Positions 34,901-47,576 of a stretch of DNA of 64,000 nt are shown piece after piece. Position numbers and translations under genes: made by a program. The notes below the pieces were generated by a model that was not told the origin of the DNA, searched no databases, and saw nothing but the letters and a program-made list of their open reading frames with translations. The DNA comes from Paragyromitra xinjiangensis. Lineage: Eukaryota > Ascomycota > Pezizomycetes > Pezizales > Discinaceae. The stretch is taken from NCBI GenBank assembly GCA_038503065.1, contig JBCAMK010000014.1, forward strand, positions 1,674,001-1,738,000. Direction: 5' to 3'. The stretch's first letter is position 1. Each line of letters opens with the position of its first letter.

Positions 34901-37900
34901 CAATTAGGAAGCTTCAAAGCATCGTTAAACCAGCCTCCAAATAACGGCTCGCAAGCCAAAACTACGAGCCTGGCTGGGGTAGCAGATCGATACTCACAAA
35001 GCATAAACCCTCCCTAAACCAAACTGCATAAACTCAACAAGCGTGAAACACGAAAAAACAAACTTTAACATTACTCCAACGCATTCCGCCCTTCGTTTTA
35101 AGTGATCCTAGGAGGGAGGTGGGGAAAAAAATACCGCCATAACGGTTATCTATATGCATGCATAAAGACACGTGAGAGGCGAGCCATCCGGCGTGCGGCA
35201 TCACCGCGCGTGATATGTTTACAAATCAGTGATTCAGCGATGGTGATAGCCACCAATCTTAGAATCTAGCTAAGTAGATAGATCATGATACAATCTTCAC
35301 GAACGACTTGATGCAGCTTTGGGATTGAACTACAATCTAAGAAGCGACAAAACTACCATATCCTCTTACCTGTCCCTGTCACGGAATACATCCGCATAAA
35401 CGAAAGAAGCTCTTACGGGACCTTCCTCTTTAAGTCCGCAACCCTCAACCCCAATCCCTCATCCAACATTACCAAGGAGTCCGGTATTGTCTCCGAACGC
35501 GTCAAATCCCCATCGCCGAAGCCAAAACACACCGTGTCGTCGATCTCTCGGTAAACCCGTTAGCATGTTTCAAACAGCATGAGTTGTGGCAAGATGAGAA
35601 CGGCTTTGTGGAACTTCACGTGTAACGTGTTCTTAACGGGAATAGAAAACTTAGAGATATTCCATCCTCGAGAACGTAGACATATTCCCGAACTTCAATA
35701 GTACGACACCAACCGCATGTCAGCTATTTAATAGACATCTCTCAAAAATAGCGAATACGAGTTTTAGCCCACAACGACAACTGCTGTACTCCAGCATAAA
35801 CCCTCAAATTAACACCAGGTCCGCTCCTAGGAAACCAAACACCCTACACCCTCGATAAAGAAACCTAAACCTCCCTCTAATTACCTATCAGAAGAACCAA
35901 ACATGGCTATCAAAGCTTTATATATGGGAAATTATATTTTAACGTTGATCACGGCATACAGGCGGCTATGCACGGAAGTCCAGACATAGAATCGTTACAC
36001 AAGTACAGTACCTTCATACAACCCCCCGTCAGCAGAGCTACTTCTGCCTATAGAGTATGGTTCTACCTCTTCCACGCATTAATATTCAATTCTCGCATCA
36101 GGTGAGTATCGTAAATACAAAGCCTCTACAAGACTTTATCCAGAGATGAACCCCAGCCTCTAAGATTTGCGGGTTTTTAAAGCTGCGTAACCGCATGATT
36201 CAAACCCACAAGCATCCTATAACACCTCCATAGTGTTCTCGGCGCAATCACAATCTCACCCTAGTAGGTATGTACCTATAGAGTACTCTACATCCAGGAT
36301 GTTTATCTCCGTAACCGACACTGATCGGACCACGGCAACACCCGCAGATATGTAGGTGATTAGACACCTCTCAACCTGCACGTGGAAAAGTGGGGGTAAA
36401 AACGATACCGAAAACGCGTGGGGTGGATTAAAGCTTCCCTTAGAAGATAGAAATTAATTCTAGAGGCTAATTCGGGTCTTGATGCTTTCGTGTAACAGTG
36501 TATATTGCAGGTGTCAGAATGATTAATTTCTTACAGCCCTTCGCAGGTGGAGTTAAGCTTATTTTGCGTGTACTACTTATGCCGGGGGAGGAAGTGCCCG
36601 TAGGAAGGAGCTGTTGCCCCGAAACCCCAACGGAAACAGTCACTTAGGATATCTTTCCGAATGTGATAAAAGGGTAAGTGATTCCATAGGGAATCATTCA
36701 GGACAATTGGAGATTTGGACTGACACGAGTTGGAACATACTCGAAACCCTAACCCTAGATTCGCTTCAAGCTCTACTCAAATGAGATGTTTTCCACTTAA
36801 CCCCACGATTATGAGTATGATGAGCCAGACAGACTCGCAATGGCATAATTTATGGCCTCCCACACTAAGATGTCCCTTCATGATCGTCACCAAACACCGT
36901 GGTACGAATGGTGTAATAGAATCTTAACGTCCAATATTACTGGCTTCTTCTAAGCTTAGATACCTTCCTCGATCATCTCCTGTTTTCCGGGTTGAGATGC
37001 TTACTTTGCACAATTATCAATCGGTTATACACCCATACCATCAACAACTCCATCTCTTCGCACCAAACATTCATTGCCCGCCCTATGTCACTCGCTTAGC
37101 CTTGCTGCCACGTTGACGGATTCCCCTAGGCCGCGACAGTATTGGCACCCCCGAGATGCCGATGATGTTGAGAATTGAGACTCCTGCTATGGAGTTTTAT
37201 GACTGTAGCCTGGTTTTAAATGGTTTATTTAATGAGAGATCACGCGAGGACTGAGATAGGATGTTATGTACGCGTATTGTGAACTTCTGAGTGCCATCAC
37301 GTGCGTGTCGGGTGTTAGTCTATATAAATATTCGTTTCGCGACTGATATTAAATGTGAACTGTGATTAAATGTGATTTATTGCATTACGCCACTGACAGA
37401 TAGCGAATTCATGCATATGTCACCCCTAATGTTCAGCTCTGATTTTCAATTTCAAGCCGCGTGTGGCTTTATGAACTGTTACATTTTCTGTGGCCGTTTA
37501 CCGGTCAGCCATGTCTTGGAATCTGAGAACGGTATAGCGTGACTATCATGTAACGGTTGCGGTAATAGAGTGATGGACTAACGTTTGTCCGGAGAGTGAC
37601 ACCCCGTCCCTATTCACGTCTATGTCCAATTCATGTTTGATCTGCAGTCAGCTTTGATCATGACGACAGTCTTCCTGTCGAGTAACTATTACTGAGAATC
37701 ATTGCTAGTAGAGTGAAGACGGTAGTTTGGTGAAATTACACCGTCAGCTTCAGCTTCCTCAGCCTTCCATTTGGCAAGAGTCGCACACCGTTATCGCGGC
37801 CCACCATTTATGTCCTCGATTCGCTGCCACCTTTAAGAAATAGCCGCACCACTCGAGGCTCGGCGATTCGAGAAGATGTAACGTCAAAGTCCCGTTGATG

Positions 37901-39077
37901 TGGGAGGACTGACATCCTTGTGCGATGGCCCATCAGTGACGCGAATTAGAGTAACCAAGGGTCCCTAAACTGAACGAGCAACTTTTTCAGCCGCCAGTCT
38001 TGCTAAACGGAGGAAAGTACAATCCGAGGCGGCTTGGTAGTCGACGGTTTTCGTTTAAACTGCGCGGCAAGTTGGTCTAGATCTCCTGTGTACGGCTGCA
38101 AGGCTGATGGTTTGGTAGTGAGAAGATAATGCTTTGCGTTAGAAGTCGAGTTATGGCTGATCAATTCGGGTTATCATGGTGGTGTGATGGGTTCTGGAGG
38201 TTGTGCCCCCGCATTTCCAGCAGGTATGCCTGAGGTACAACCTACTGCCCTACTGTAGAAAGGCAGGTCCCTCTTGAACTTACATTACCGACCTGCGCTG
38301 TTCTACGAGATACGGATTGCCTTGCCCTCCTTTCCCCCTTCTGCGGGCGGTAGTTGAAGCAAGCGCAACCCTTCGGTGTAGTCTAGTGTTCCGTGGGGGA
38401 TACAGACAAGCCTACGGAGTACAAAAAGCAAACAAGTCACATATATCTCATCGGCTGCTATTTTTCCCCGCCAATATCCCCTTTCTATAGACTAAAAAAA
38501 CCCCTGCTTGCAGTTTTTCCCTCCATCGTGAAAAGCCTACTTTCGCCTGCTCCCGTCAATAGTTAAATCGGGACCGTTATTAACAAGGCGCATTATTTCG
38601 GTTCTCGCGCCAGCCCTTATCTCTAGCAACCACTCTGCCCGCGGGCTGTGGGAGATATTGCAGATTGATAGGTACTACTTTATCTTGTTGCTATCCCTCA
38701 GTCTAGACAGCTTTCAGCTAAAGGCGGTGTGAGGACCCATACAGGGGTCTACTTGATAGTACTTCAGTTCGGTTCTGTTCCAGCCTTGCCCTGCGCTTCG
38801 TTCCGAATACACTTCTCGTCTAAATAATAGCCTCGACGAATCTACTGGCCGCCTAAACGCACTTCACAAGGAGTGTTTTAGTTGGACTCATAACACTACA
38901 ACTTATCGTCCTACAGCCTTGTCCTCACACCGGAACCTCGGATCTACCACCAACTGGGTCACCTCCAAGGCTCTACTCCTCAACTCCAGAGGCGCATTCA
39001 TGCCGCCTCGACTCGCTCCACTCCCTCAGTCTTTATCACCCTCACCATCTCCCTCCACTAATTGAGGACCATACGAG
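28909..39077. other. 10-kb region without supportable genes
   Basis: Frames are short and stop-rich on both strands. Weak candidates are a 113-codon plus frame at 29069-29410 (SLRPLKILLCVKEKLDPEF onward) and protein-like traces at about 30624-31040 (for example QHASPENYDLLDEPDD), neither with a known domain. A CCCTAACCCTAGA word sits at about 36746, a CCA/CCA-type triplet run near 30570, and direct CATGTACAC words near 33298-33335. The 33.5-36.4 kb part is A+C-rich on the plus strand, which often marks decayed transposons, but no element could be delimited. Confidence 0.5.
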
Positions 39078-40908
39078 ATGCTGAACGAAAGAGGACTCTA
39101 CGAGTATGGCCTCCCCCCACCTAAACGGACGCCTGAGCAAGACCGTCCAACACTTCTTGTAACATGGTGGTGTTGCGCTTGCTGCGTGTTTATAATACTA
39201 TGTCGAGTCGTGGGACGGTATAATCGGACAATGCGGGTTTTTCGAGACGATAAATGGATGGCTGCGAGTGCGGTCCCACTGGTAATCCGGATGGGATTGA
39301 TACATGCTGTCTTGACGCTGGGGACTAATAATGTGGATTCGGCGGGAATGGGGGAGGATGAAGTGAGGAGGAGGGTGCTGGGGAGTCGGTTGGTGCTGTG
39401 TGCGAGGGTTATGTATACTACTTTGTAGGTTTTCTTTGGTTTTCGTGTTGGGGATGATGGTTTGCTGACTACGGCGGTAGTATATGGAGTCAGAAGTTTT
39501 GCATTACGGAGTTTTATAAACGACTTACGGTGCATTTTTGGGGGTATGGGTATGATCGGGGGTTGAAGATTATTCGGTGGACTTTGGTGGTGACGTTTGC
39601 CGCGGCGGTTATTAGTATCTTTGCGGAGTGTAGACCGAGTCATAAGTTAGTAGTTATAACCCTAGCCCTGTATTTTCTACGTAAGAGATGTTCGGTCTAC
39701 TAACGATGTTGGTTGTAGGCTTTGTAAGTTTATCGTTGGGCTTTTAGTGAAGTGATTATACTAACTACCCCGATCTAGGGCAAGTGAAACCGGATCCAGG
39801 ACGTGAGTTCCATTTCCTTCTTCGCAATATAAATCGTTGCTAACGTTAACGATGCGCAGCACAATGCCGTGAATCTCTCCTACCTCTAGTATTCTTCGGA
39901 AGCTTAAACGTCTTCACCGACCTCCTCTTGATCTTCTTCCCAGTCCCTGCCATCATCCGCTCCAGCATGCGAACACGAAGGTATGAACCCCCCCTCCCCC
40001 TCCTACTACTACCGGGACTAACAACCATCAAAACAGGAAAATACACTTAATATTCCTCTTCTCCCTCTCCGTCCTCCCAGTAACCACAACCCTCTACCGC
40101 ATCCCGGCCATCATCGCCCACCAAAGGATATACGGACAACCCTACCGCTCCCTCTGGGCGTCTATTGAGGCGCTAGCCGCGTGCGTGTGTGCTAATGCTG
40201 TTATACTTAACACTTATGCGAGGGGGAGGGGCGAGAAGAGGGAGAAGTTTAGGCAGCCGAGCCATGAGGAGGGGGAGATGGAGAGATCTAGACGGACTGT
40301 TAGGTTGGGGACGAGGGTGTGGGGGAGTGATTTGGAGCTTGCTGGGGATGTGGGGATGGGGATGGGGATGGATCCGGAGTTGAGGAGTTTGGCTGAGGTT
40401 TGTGGTACTTTCTATGAATTAGGGGGGGGGGGGTTCGAGAGCAGATGGACGTCTTCTGTGAAGTGGCCGAATAACTAATGTGGAGTTTTGGATACAGCGC
40501 AGCAGCAGATCATCAGTTACGTTCAAAACCCCCTTCTACTACAATCCCCCTATTCTCCCACTCTCCGACGACAAACCCGGTCAACGCGCAAACCTCCCTC
40601 TACCTGCACCCGCCGTATCGCCCACGGGGTGGGGATTCGATGAAGAAGCTCTCCAGGCTACAAACCATAGAGCCCACTCATCCGAGTCTGTGGCAATGCC
40701 TGAGCGGGTACATGATAGGGGGAGAAGGGTTTCATTTTGCGATGTTGGGGGGTTGTTGAGAGATGAGGAAAGTCCAGGGGGTCACCGGAGAGGAAGTGGG
40801 AGTGGGGGTTATGATAGTGTTGAGATGAAAGCGCTGCCGGAGGAGGTGGTGTTGAATGATGTGGGAGGCCTTTTGGGGACTGTTGTTGAACGTGATGGGG
40901 AGGTGTAA
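39078..40908 (+). CDS. fungal rhodopsin-domain integral membrane protein 1, 477 aa, seven exons
   Basis: Exons are 39078-39424, 39481-39645, 39719-39723, 39779-39802, 39860-39980, 40037-40397 and 40498-40908, 1,434 nt in all. Membrane segments are visible at TLLVTWWCCACCVFIIL, the MAASAVPLVIRMGL stretch, the YTTFIWSQKFCITEFYKRL region, LKIIRWTLVVTFAAAVISIF, LLPLVFFGSLNVFTDLLLIF, IHLIFLFSLSVLPVTT and WASIEALAACVCANAVIL. The hallmarks are ECRPSHKLWQVKPDPGPQC, DLLLIFFPVPAI and RSLWASIEALAACV, matching the PTH11/SAT4-like fungal rhodopsin domain. The long cytosolic tail is Gly/Glu/Arg-rich and contains VSFCDVGGLL and VLNDVGGLL. The protein probably sits in the plasma membrane; the ligand is unknown. 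Exon 3 is only five bases; without it and exon 4 the HKLWQVKPDPG motif is lost. The tail donor (GTTTGT) is the least certain junction. Confidence 0.85.
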
Positions 40909-41522
40909 TGGGTTTTTTTTATTAGCGGGCGATAAGGTTTGGAGGGTTGGCTTTTCGAGGGGGATTTTTTTTACGGCGTTTGGTACGGGGATTTGGTATT
41001 GGGTTTTCGCAACTATGAGATATGATATTGATGGGTTAACGTTAATTTTTGATCAGGGGTTTAAATGCGGTGAATAGTTATGCTCTGGTAGCGTGCAAGC
41101 AGTTTGTTTCATATGTAATTGTAGTATACCTGATGTGACCTAGTGTTTAGTTTGAGGGAAAGTTTACTTAGAGTGTCGGGTGGGGCAAACAGTGTATCGG
41201 CAGAGGCACATAATAATACGAAGGAGGAATATTTCCCCGAGGATTCTAAGACAGCATTTCCTCGCCCATTACACACTCCCTCTATCGGCTGGGAAGACCA
41301 AGATAGCTTCCCAAGCTCCTCCCTGATTCGCCACTATAACGAAAGACCTATACAGTGTCGAAACCAGCCACCAGTAGCTAACCTGCTCCACAAGATGCTA
41401 CACATGTTCCATCTCACTCAGCCAGAAGCTGCGGGGTCCCGAGGGTTTTAGGTACGACAGGTTAAGCGCTGGATCACACTCGCGCTATGGGAGAGTTCAG
41501 AGTGAATCATTTCTATCTAGTA
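40909..41522. other. intergenic stretch between the rhodopsin-domain gene and a MITE
   Basis: 3' flank of the plus-strand rhodopsin-domain gene. Frames at 40856-41077 and 41143-41451 have no domain and no splice link. Nothing else is recognised. Confidence 0.45.
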
Positions 41523-41749
41523 CCGTTTTATTTCGCGGTTAAGCCTTGAGGCGTAATAGGTCTTAGATTTCGATTTCCGGCCAATAGAGGAAGCCAATTT
41601 ACTGTAGGTCTAGGGCTCTCGCCTACGATATGAGTGAAACCTGTTTGCGCCAGCCAAAGCTTAGCAGAGGCACCCGAGACAACTTTCCTGCGGGATTTTC
41701 TCTTTCCACTCCGTATTACGCCTCGAGGCTTAACCGCGAAATACAACAG
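41523..41749. mobile_element. mariner-type MITE, 227 bp, TA target site
   Basis: Inverted ends of about 37 bp with three mismatches: the left begins CCGTTTTATTTCGCGGTTAA, and the reverse complement of the right begins CTGTTGTATTTCGCGGTTAA; both continue GCCT.GAGGCGTAAT. TA lies on both sides (41521-41522 and 41750-41751). The ends differ from the 12.2-kb MITE, so it is a second family. The minus-strand frame crossing it (41528-41758) is a by-product. Confidence 0.75.
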
Positions 41750-41751
41750 TA

Positions 41752-42722
41752 CTTGCATAAGACATGACTAGAGGTTAGTGTTACTGAGTAACATGTCACC
41801 CGGTTGTTTTACAGCGCTGGTAGTAGAATCCCGTGGAAAGGGAATCCACATTATGCCCACAAGGCTCTCCCCAGGGCTGATAATCCATTCTTAACGAGTC
41901 CTAACTTGGTTATGGAACAGCAATTTTGTTCACGGTTAGCCTGCTAAGACCAAGACTATATTCAAATCCCGTGGCTACCGCTCCTCGAACTTTTTCATGC
42001 AGCCTGCCAGCCACTCGCTACTACCTCCTTCATACGTAGTCACTCGTTATTCGTAGTCTCACATCATCAAGGCCTAGATCGATCTGGCCACTGTCGCACA
42101 TGGATTTGATTAATTTAACTGTTTCAAGCCTGCTGGGAGAAACACTTTAGCAGCCTAGAAATGGTTGAGTGTTCGATTCCTATAGGAATTACCTATACCA
42201 GCAATAAAAGAACTACAATATCCATACATTATAACTAGCATTCTAATAATCTAGTTGAGGAGAATACAAACGCCTAACTATAGCTTCGCAAAGTCTACTA
42301 ATTTATTCAGGGTTGTTAATTTCTAACCGTCCCAAAACATCATGCCATATCGACAACTTAAGGCTCATAGATCGTCACTCGGGAAGACAAGAATCTTAAT
42401 TAGTACTAACTCTATGAACCTTGTTTTTCTAGCATAATAATGCAGTGAGATGGAAAGGGCCCATTTAAGGTATTGTGGCGGAATTCGGAGGACTTTTGCC
42501 CCCCAAATTTACCGATGTATGTATTATTCTATTATACTACAGAAATGACTAGAACTAAAAAAATCGTAACCGAAGCGTTAAGTCCACTGCTCTACAGCGA
42601 AAATGAGGTTTCACCATATCGCCCCCATATATATGTCGAAAGCAAAAACACCGCGCCATGAGAATAATGTACAGAATTGGAAACCCACGACTCCCTCCCA
42701 CAACGCCCGAAAGTCAGACAAG
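41752..42722. other. intergenic stretch between MITE and second rhodopsin-domain gene
   Basis: No supported gene. A GTTCGATTCC word at 42172-42181 resembles a tRNA box B but has no box A or stems around it. The plus-strand frame at 42473-42661 has no domain. Confidence 0.45.
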
Positions 42723-44378
42723 TCAGACCCTGTCACTAATAGTGACCGCTACCTCCATCTTCCGCAAGATCCCGTGGCTTCCGGCCGTCAATTCCGTACG
42801 ATCTTCAGTATCATCCCCGCTCGTCTCATCCTGGCTCCTTCCGTACCCACTTTCTTCTCCAGCCCCAATCTCGGTGATGGTCCGACTGACGTCATTAGGC
42901 CTAAATCGCTCCACGGAACTGTCATCCTGCATTCGAAGCCGTACTTTCGTTTTTTCTGGCCGCTTGAGGCTTCCGAGGGCGAAGGACGTCCTTGCACCGG
43001 ATTTTGTACCGGATCTGTGACCTGTAGTGGATTTGGGCGAGACGGACATACTCCTTTTCCGCTTTTTAAACCCTTTTATTAACGGCCTGAGCGCGGGGGC
43101 GCTAACACAAACGATTCCAATGGTAACTTCTGCGCTATTTTCGGTTAGCGGTCACCAAAGTAGCTCGGGGAAATTGGGTAGGTACGTGGCTAGGAGACAA
43201 ATTTCGACAGCGTTCCCTATTAAGACACCAGTCATTAGATCGCCCATATAAGGAATAAGGAACATCTGCAGTACGGAAAAGAAAGGCTTGTTACATGTTG
43301 CGTCAAACTTTCCGAAAGAGTTGTGGATACAAAAAAGCCGCATACCACTAGCTACGCATGCACTATGATTGAACATTAGAATGAACCCGAAGAAGCTCAA
43401 GGGGGCGCTGGGGAATAACATACAAAGCTCCCAGACCAAGCATCCCAAGAATGATAGCTTTGCTTCTCCCAGGCAAACTGATCGTCAAAATCATCCGGAC
43501 TGGCAGGAAAGCAACAGTTACATCCAAAATAAGATTGCAAGCTGGTATGGCAAATGCTAAGCCCCGAGAATCCAGACATCCTGCGCGTAGTCCGTATTGG
43601 TTGATAAACGGATTGAAAGTAGCCTTTATGGGCACACACTGAAATGCCACCACACAGCAGGAAACCAATGAAACAGACACATTGATGAATATCATAGTAA
43701 TCACTATCCTCCTAAAGGTCTTGTACGGAAATATTCGTAATAATAAGCAAAGAACCGATTGTCGAGTCAGGCCAGTTGCGAAGGGGTACAGGATACGACC
43801 GACGTAACCAGTCTTGGAGGGATATTAGAGTTAGATGAAGTTATAATAGCTTCTACACTCTCAAGATGACACACCTTTATACTTGTAACTATCTCAGACT
43901 TGGTGAAATGCAAATCCCAGATATGTCTCCCAATGCCATAACGAACACCTGAAAATTTAAGCCAACATTAGATTTTAAATACTTTATTCCCAACTGTTAA
44001 CTATCAAACACCCCCAAGGCTCGACACGAGGAAACACTGACCAAGCCCGTGAACGATCACCATATTGATTTGAACAAACTATTTCCAGCCGTTGGGCAAA
44101 TCATCAGAAAACAGTCCTTCAAAAACACCTAAAAACATTATTTGGCTTCAAATCAGCACTAAGCCCCAGGGGGCACTCACAGTCGCCCCAATACAACACC
44201 AATCCTCCGCTCTCAGGCGCCCTACACCCCGCCTTCGTAAACACGACCTAATAGTTGTTGCCGCAATCGTTATTATGAGCATCGCAACCTCCATACCCAT
44301 CATAAACGGAGCCCGGTTCTCGATAGACCCCGAGTCTTCCGGGTAATGATGAGATGTAGACAAATCAATGGAGGGCAT
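42723..44378 (-). CDS. fungal rhodopsin-domain integral membrane protein 2, 402 aa, seven exons
   Basis: Exons (minus): 44378-44181, 44078-44042, 43948-43875, 43812-43424, 43362-43295, 43216-43186 and 43134-42723, 1,209 nt in all. The start MPSIDLSTSHHYPEDSG is an extracellular N-terminus. Membrane segments follow: MGMEVAMLIITIAATTI, VQINMVIVHGLG, the FATGLTRQSVLCLLLRIFPYK region, VITMIFINVSVSLVSCCVVAF, CNLILDVTVAFLPVRMIL, AIILGMLGLGAFACVASG and VTIGIVCVSAPALRPLI. Family marks are YGIGRHIWDL, FQCVPIKATFNP, DVTVAFLPVRMI and FGKFDATW. The tail is basic then Ser/Thr/Glu-rich, ending TISDRV. It is a PTH11/SAT4-like membrane protein of unknown ligand, different in sequence from its convergent neighbour. 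An upstream Met (44456) is possible, but MPSID fits the family better. All introns have GT-AG borders. Confidence 0.87.
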
Positions 44379-47300
44379 GGTGTATGATGTTTTGAAACAA
44401 TTTCCACATCTGTCGACTAGCAGGGAGCAGAATGTTTCCCCAGGAAAGGGAAGCAAGCTGATAAAAAACAGAGATTTGACTTCACTGGTACAATGGAGGC
44501 TGCAGGTATTTGTATAGCAGCAGCTGGGTAGACGGGTTCCACATCGTTAGTGAGTGCTGGGGCTTCTCCACAATTCTGGGGATAAACCAGAGGCGCTCTG
44601 ATCGCTTTATTGGAGGCGCTGATCAGAAGCAACTCTGTGCAACTGCAGGAGGGAACTTACCGTTGATTAGGATAACTGTCGGCGGCGCCAACAACCTAAA
44701 CCTGTTACCGGGTACTCTGCTTGTGGCGTAGTCTTCTTTTTCGGAATGAACAGAAGTCGCAATACCGTTCTGACGAAGTGGATACCTGCTATAATCCTAG
44801 ATGGTCTGATCATGAATTGACAACCCTTCTTTCGGGCATTACGAAACTTCTCCACACCTTAAATAATAAACCGTGTTCAATAAACAATACGCCTAGGTAT
44901 TCTAGTTGGCATAGAAAATCGGTTGAATGAATCTGCAACTGCCACTTCGAAACGTGACGTTGGAAGAATATCGATCGTGAATCTTGCCTCACGCTAAATA
45001 CTCGAAAACATCTCCGCAATCCTACCATGGCCAGAGCTTGCTGAAACAGTAGCAAACCTGAATTACCCGGCACAAGATAGTGGGGAAATAGGGGAGGCCG
45101 TGGAAAATAGCCCAGATGATTTAGATGATTTAGATGATTTACGCAGCAGGGACACCAAAGTCTACCGGAAAGGGGCCCGGAGACTGCTAATCGGCCACAG
45201 AAACTGGGCCAGGCTCTCCTCCAACACTAGCCATACCTTGCACGCCACCACCACCACAAAGTAGCACAGCGAACGAAGAAGACCCATCAACTCGTATCCC
45301 GCGTGCAGATACCGATGAAACCTCGTTTGTGAGGACCACCGCCAGCCCCAAATGGTTCCACTGACCGACGATAGTGGGAAAATCAGATGTAGCAAGTCCG
45401 GCTACGTCCCACCCAAATTGCGACGGGTCATGCTACCGGCCATGCGAAACAGCTTGCTAGGCTTGTTCCAGTGAATTTTCAGAAAGCACTTTCTGGAAGG
45501 ATAGGTTTACCCGATGAATGGTCTTGCGCTTTTGTGGAGGCAAGATTTACATACATTAATGGCCAGCCCTTTGTACAGACATTTGGAAAACTGAACCAAA
45601 AATTCCTCGAGCAAATGCAGTGAGAACATCTTCCATCGCTGCGATCGCATAAACTTGAGCGCAATCCTCAACTAGCTGAGTACGGTATAACCTGCTTCAG
45701 GATAAAAGGCCTAAAGGCATCTGTCAAATTTAAAACACTTGCCGAAACAACAGTCCGATTGGCCAAGTACATGTAGCTAATGCCCCACTCAGTCATGTTA
45801 AGAGTCAATGCTTCCAACTGCGATTTTCGAGCCTACTTTGGATAGTCTTACGCTCAACTTCAGATCAAGTTCGAGTTTGAGCCCCAGCACTAGGTTCGAA
45901 ACCACCCTTCCAAGTGCGAATCCATCAAGCGGATTTCTGCCAACTGCTGAGGACAAATCTGAGACTGGATTTTATCTCCTGATTTGCAACTAGAGATTTC
46001 TATTCGCAAGGAGTGGGTACACTAATTATAAGCATTGCATTACATGGGTTAGGAACTCGCTTAGTTGACTGGGATTAGCGCACTACTCTATACCCATCCC
46101 ATGTCTTTGATCTTCGGGGCATTATTCTGCCCAGGTGCAAGGATTTCGATCCAGATTTCAAGCCGTGCGCGTGGAGAATAAGATAATGATATTCGAAACC
46201 CAGTGGGAGAAAATGACGGAGGATCTTGTGAACCAAGGAACAGCTGGAATCACTGGGAATCACTCGTATGAACGATTTAGGATGAAACCTGTTCTTGATC
46301 TACATCGTTGTTATCCTACCTGGTTCACAATCCAGGGTTGGGACCACATTCGCTCAAGCACCTAGTAGACCCGTATTCCTGCCAGGGACACCCCGGATTT
46401 CGGCACACGCACAGTATCACTAAACCCTAACAGATACGTATACATACTCCTTATTGGCGCCTAAATTGCGGGTCCCAGTATTGTAAATTTTTTCTATGAA
46501 AACTAAAGGAAACATCCGCGAGAATGTGCCCGCCTTCCCGAGAGTATCGCTGCCGTTGAAGCGCACCCTTGCAAATAAACCGGGGTCAACGACTAGTGGA
46601 ACATCAGTTACCACTCCTATTCGATAGCAGCCTAGAAATCCCTTTCCTCCCCGCCCGTCATTTTCTTTTCATTTTGCTTCTTTTCTCTTCGTTAGAGAAG
46701 CCCAAAAAGGAATAAAATCTGCATGAAATATGATCCACTATCAGTGCGCCAAATGTGCTCTAGCTCGTTATCTTTGGAATCAGTGACTAATCCTGTCAGT
46801 AATCGTGGTACATAGGGCAAGTTATATTCGGGGTAATCTCCCAGTGGACGTCTCACCCTTAAGTTTCTCATATGCGTGCTATACACAGGAAATTGCCTAG
46901 CTTTCTGCTAATTTTGAGGGTGATAGGATAGTTTTTAGTCTTAATGATAGATCTATCAATTTGTCTATCTGATGATTTCTCGCGTTTCAAAAGATATCTA
47001 GGTGCTTGCTGCAGCATTGTACATTTCATAGCATTCTTTTCGCTGGTTGATGTACGAATATATATATGGAAGTGATCGCAAATATGTGCCGTGTTACCGA
47101 AAGACGGGTTTCGCAAGTCGCTGAGAGGAGTTCGCGGCAGTTATAGAAAGATACCGGAGTTGCAAATTTAGAAAAGCTTACATAAAGAACTCCATCAATA
47201 ACTCGAGAAATTTCCCTGAAGGAATGAGAATCACGATAGTGAGTAAACTACTCATTTTTTTCACCGTTATGACAACCTTCCATGCAAGCAGGAATGCGAT

Positions 47301-47576
47301 GTCAAGCTAACCTTGTCTTAAAATCCCAGACGCCTCCGAGTAACACTAACCGTTTCAAATTCGATTATTTCCCTATTCTGCAAAGTGTTCCACGACTTGC
47401 AACAGCTGCAATTGAAGCAACAGACCACACCGTTACACTCTTGCTAAAATCCGGATCTTCGCGAGTACGCTTACAGATTTCAACTCCCGTCTGGTTTCTG
47501 TGCCCAAACTACGTGCCTACCAAGCAGATTATGTCAGCACATGATAGCTAAAGTGAAGTGAACCGACCTAGAGCCC
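44379..47576. other. intergenic region, no supported gene
   Basis: About 3.2 kb without a convincing gene. At 45117-45139 GATTTAGAT repeats in tandem, inside a plus-strand frame that reads AETVANLNYPAQDSGEIGEA and then a poly-Asp/Leu tract; this may be a decayed coding relic. Degenerate GGCTCGAG-type words occur near 45825-45900. Confidence 0.45.

Noticed and set aside
39098..39643. 181-residue minus-strand frame
   Set aside because: Antisense to exons 1-2 of the rhodopsin-domain gene; the plus strand carries the recognised membrane segments and splice sites.
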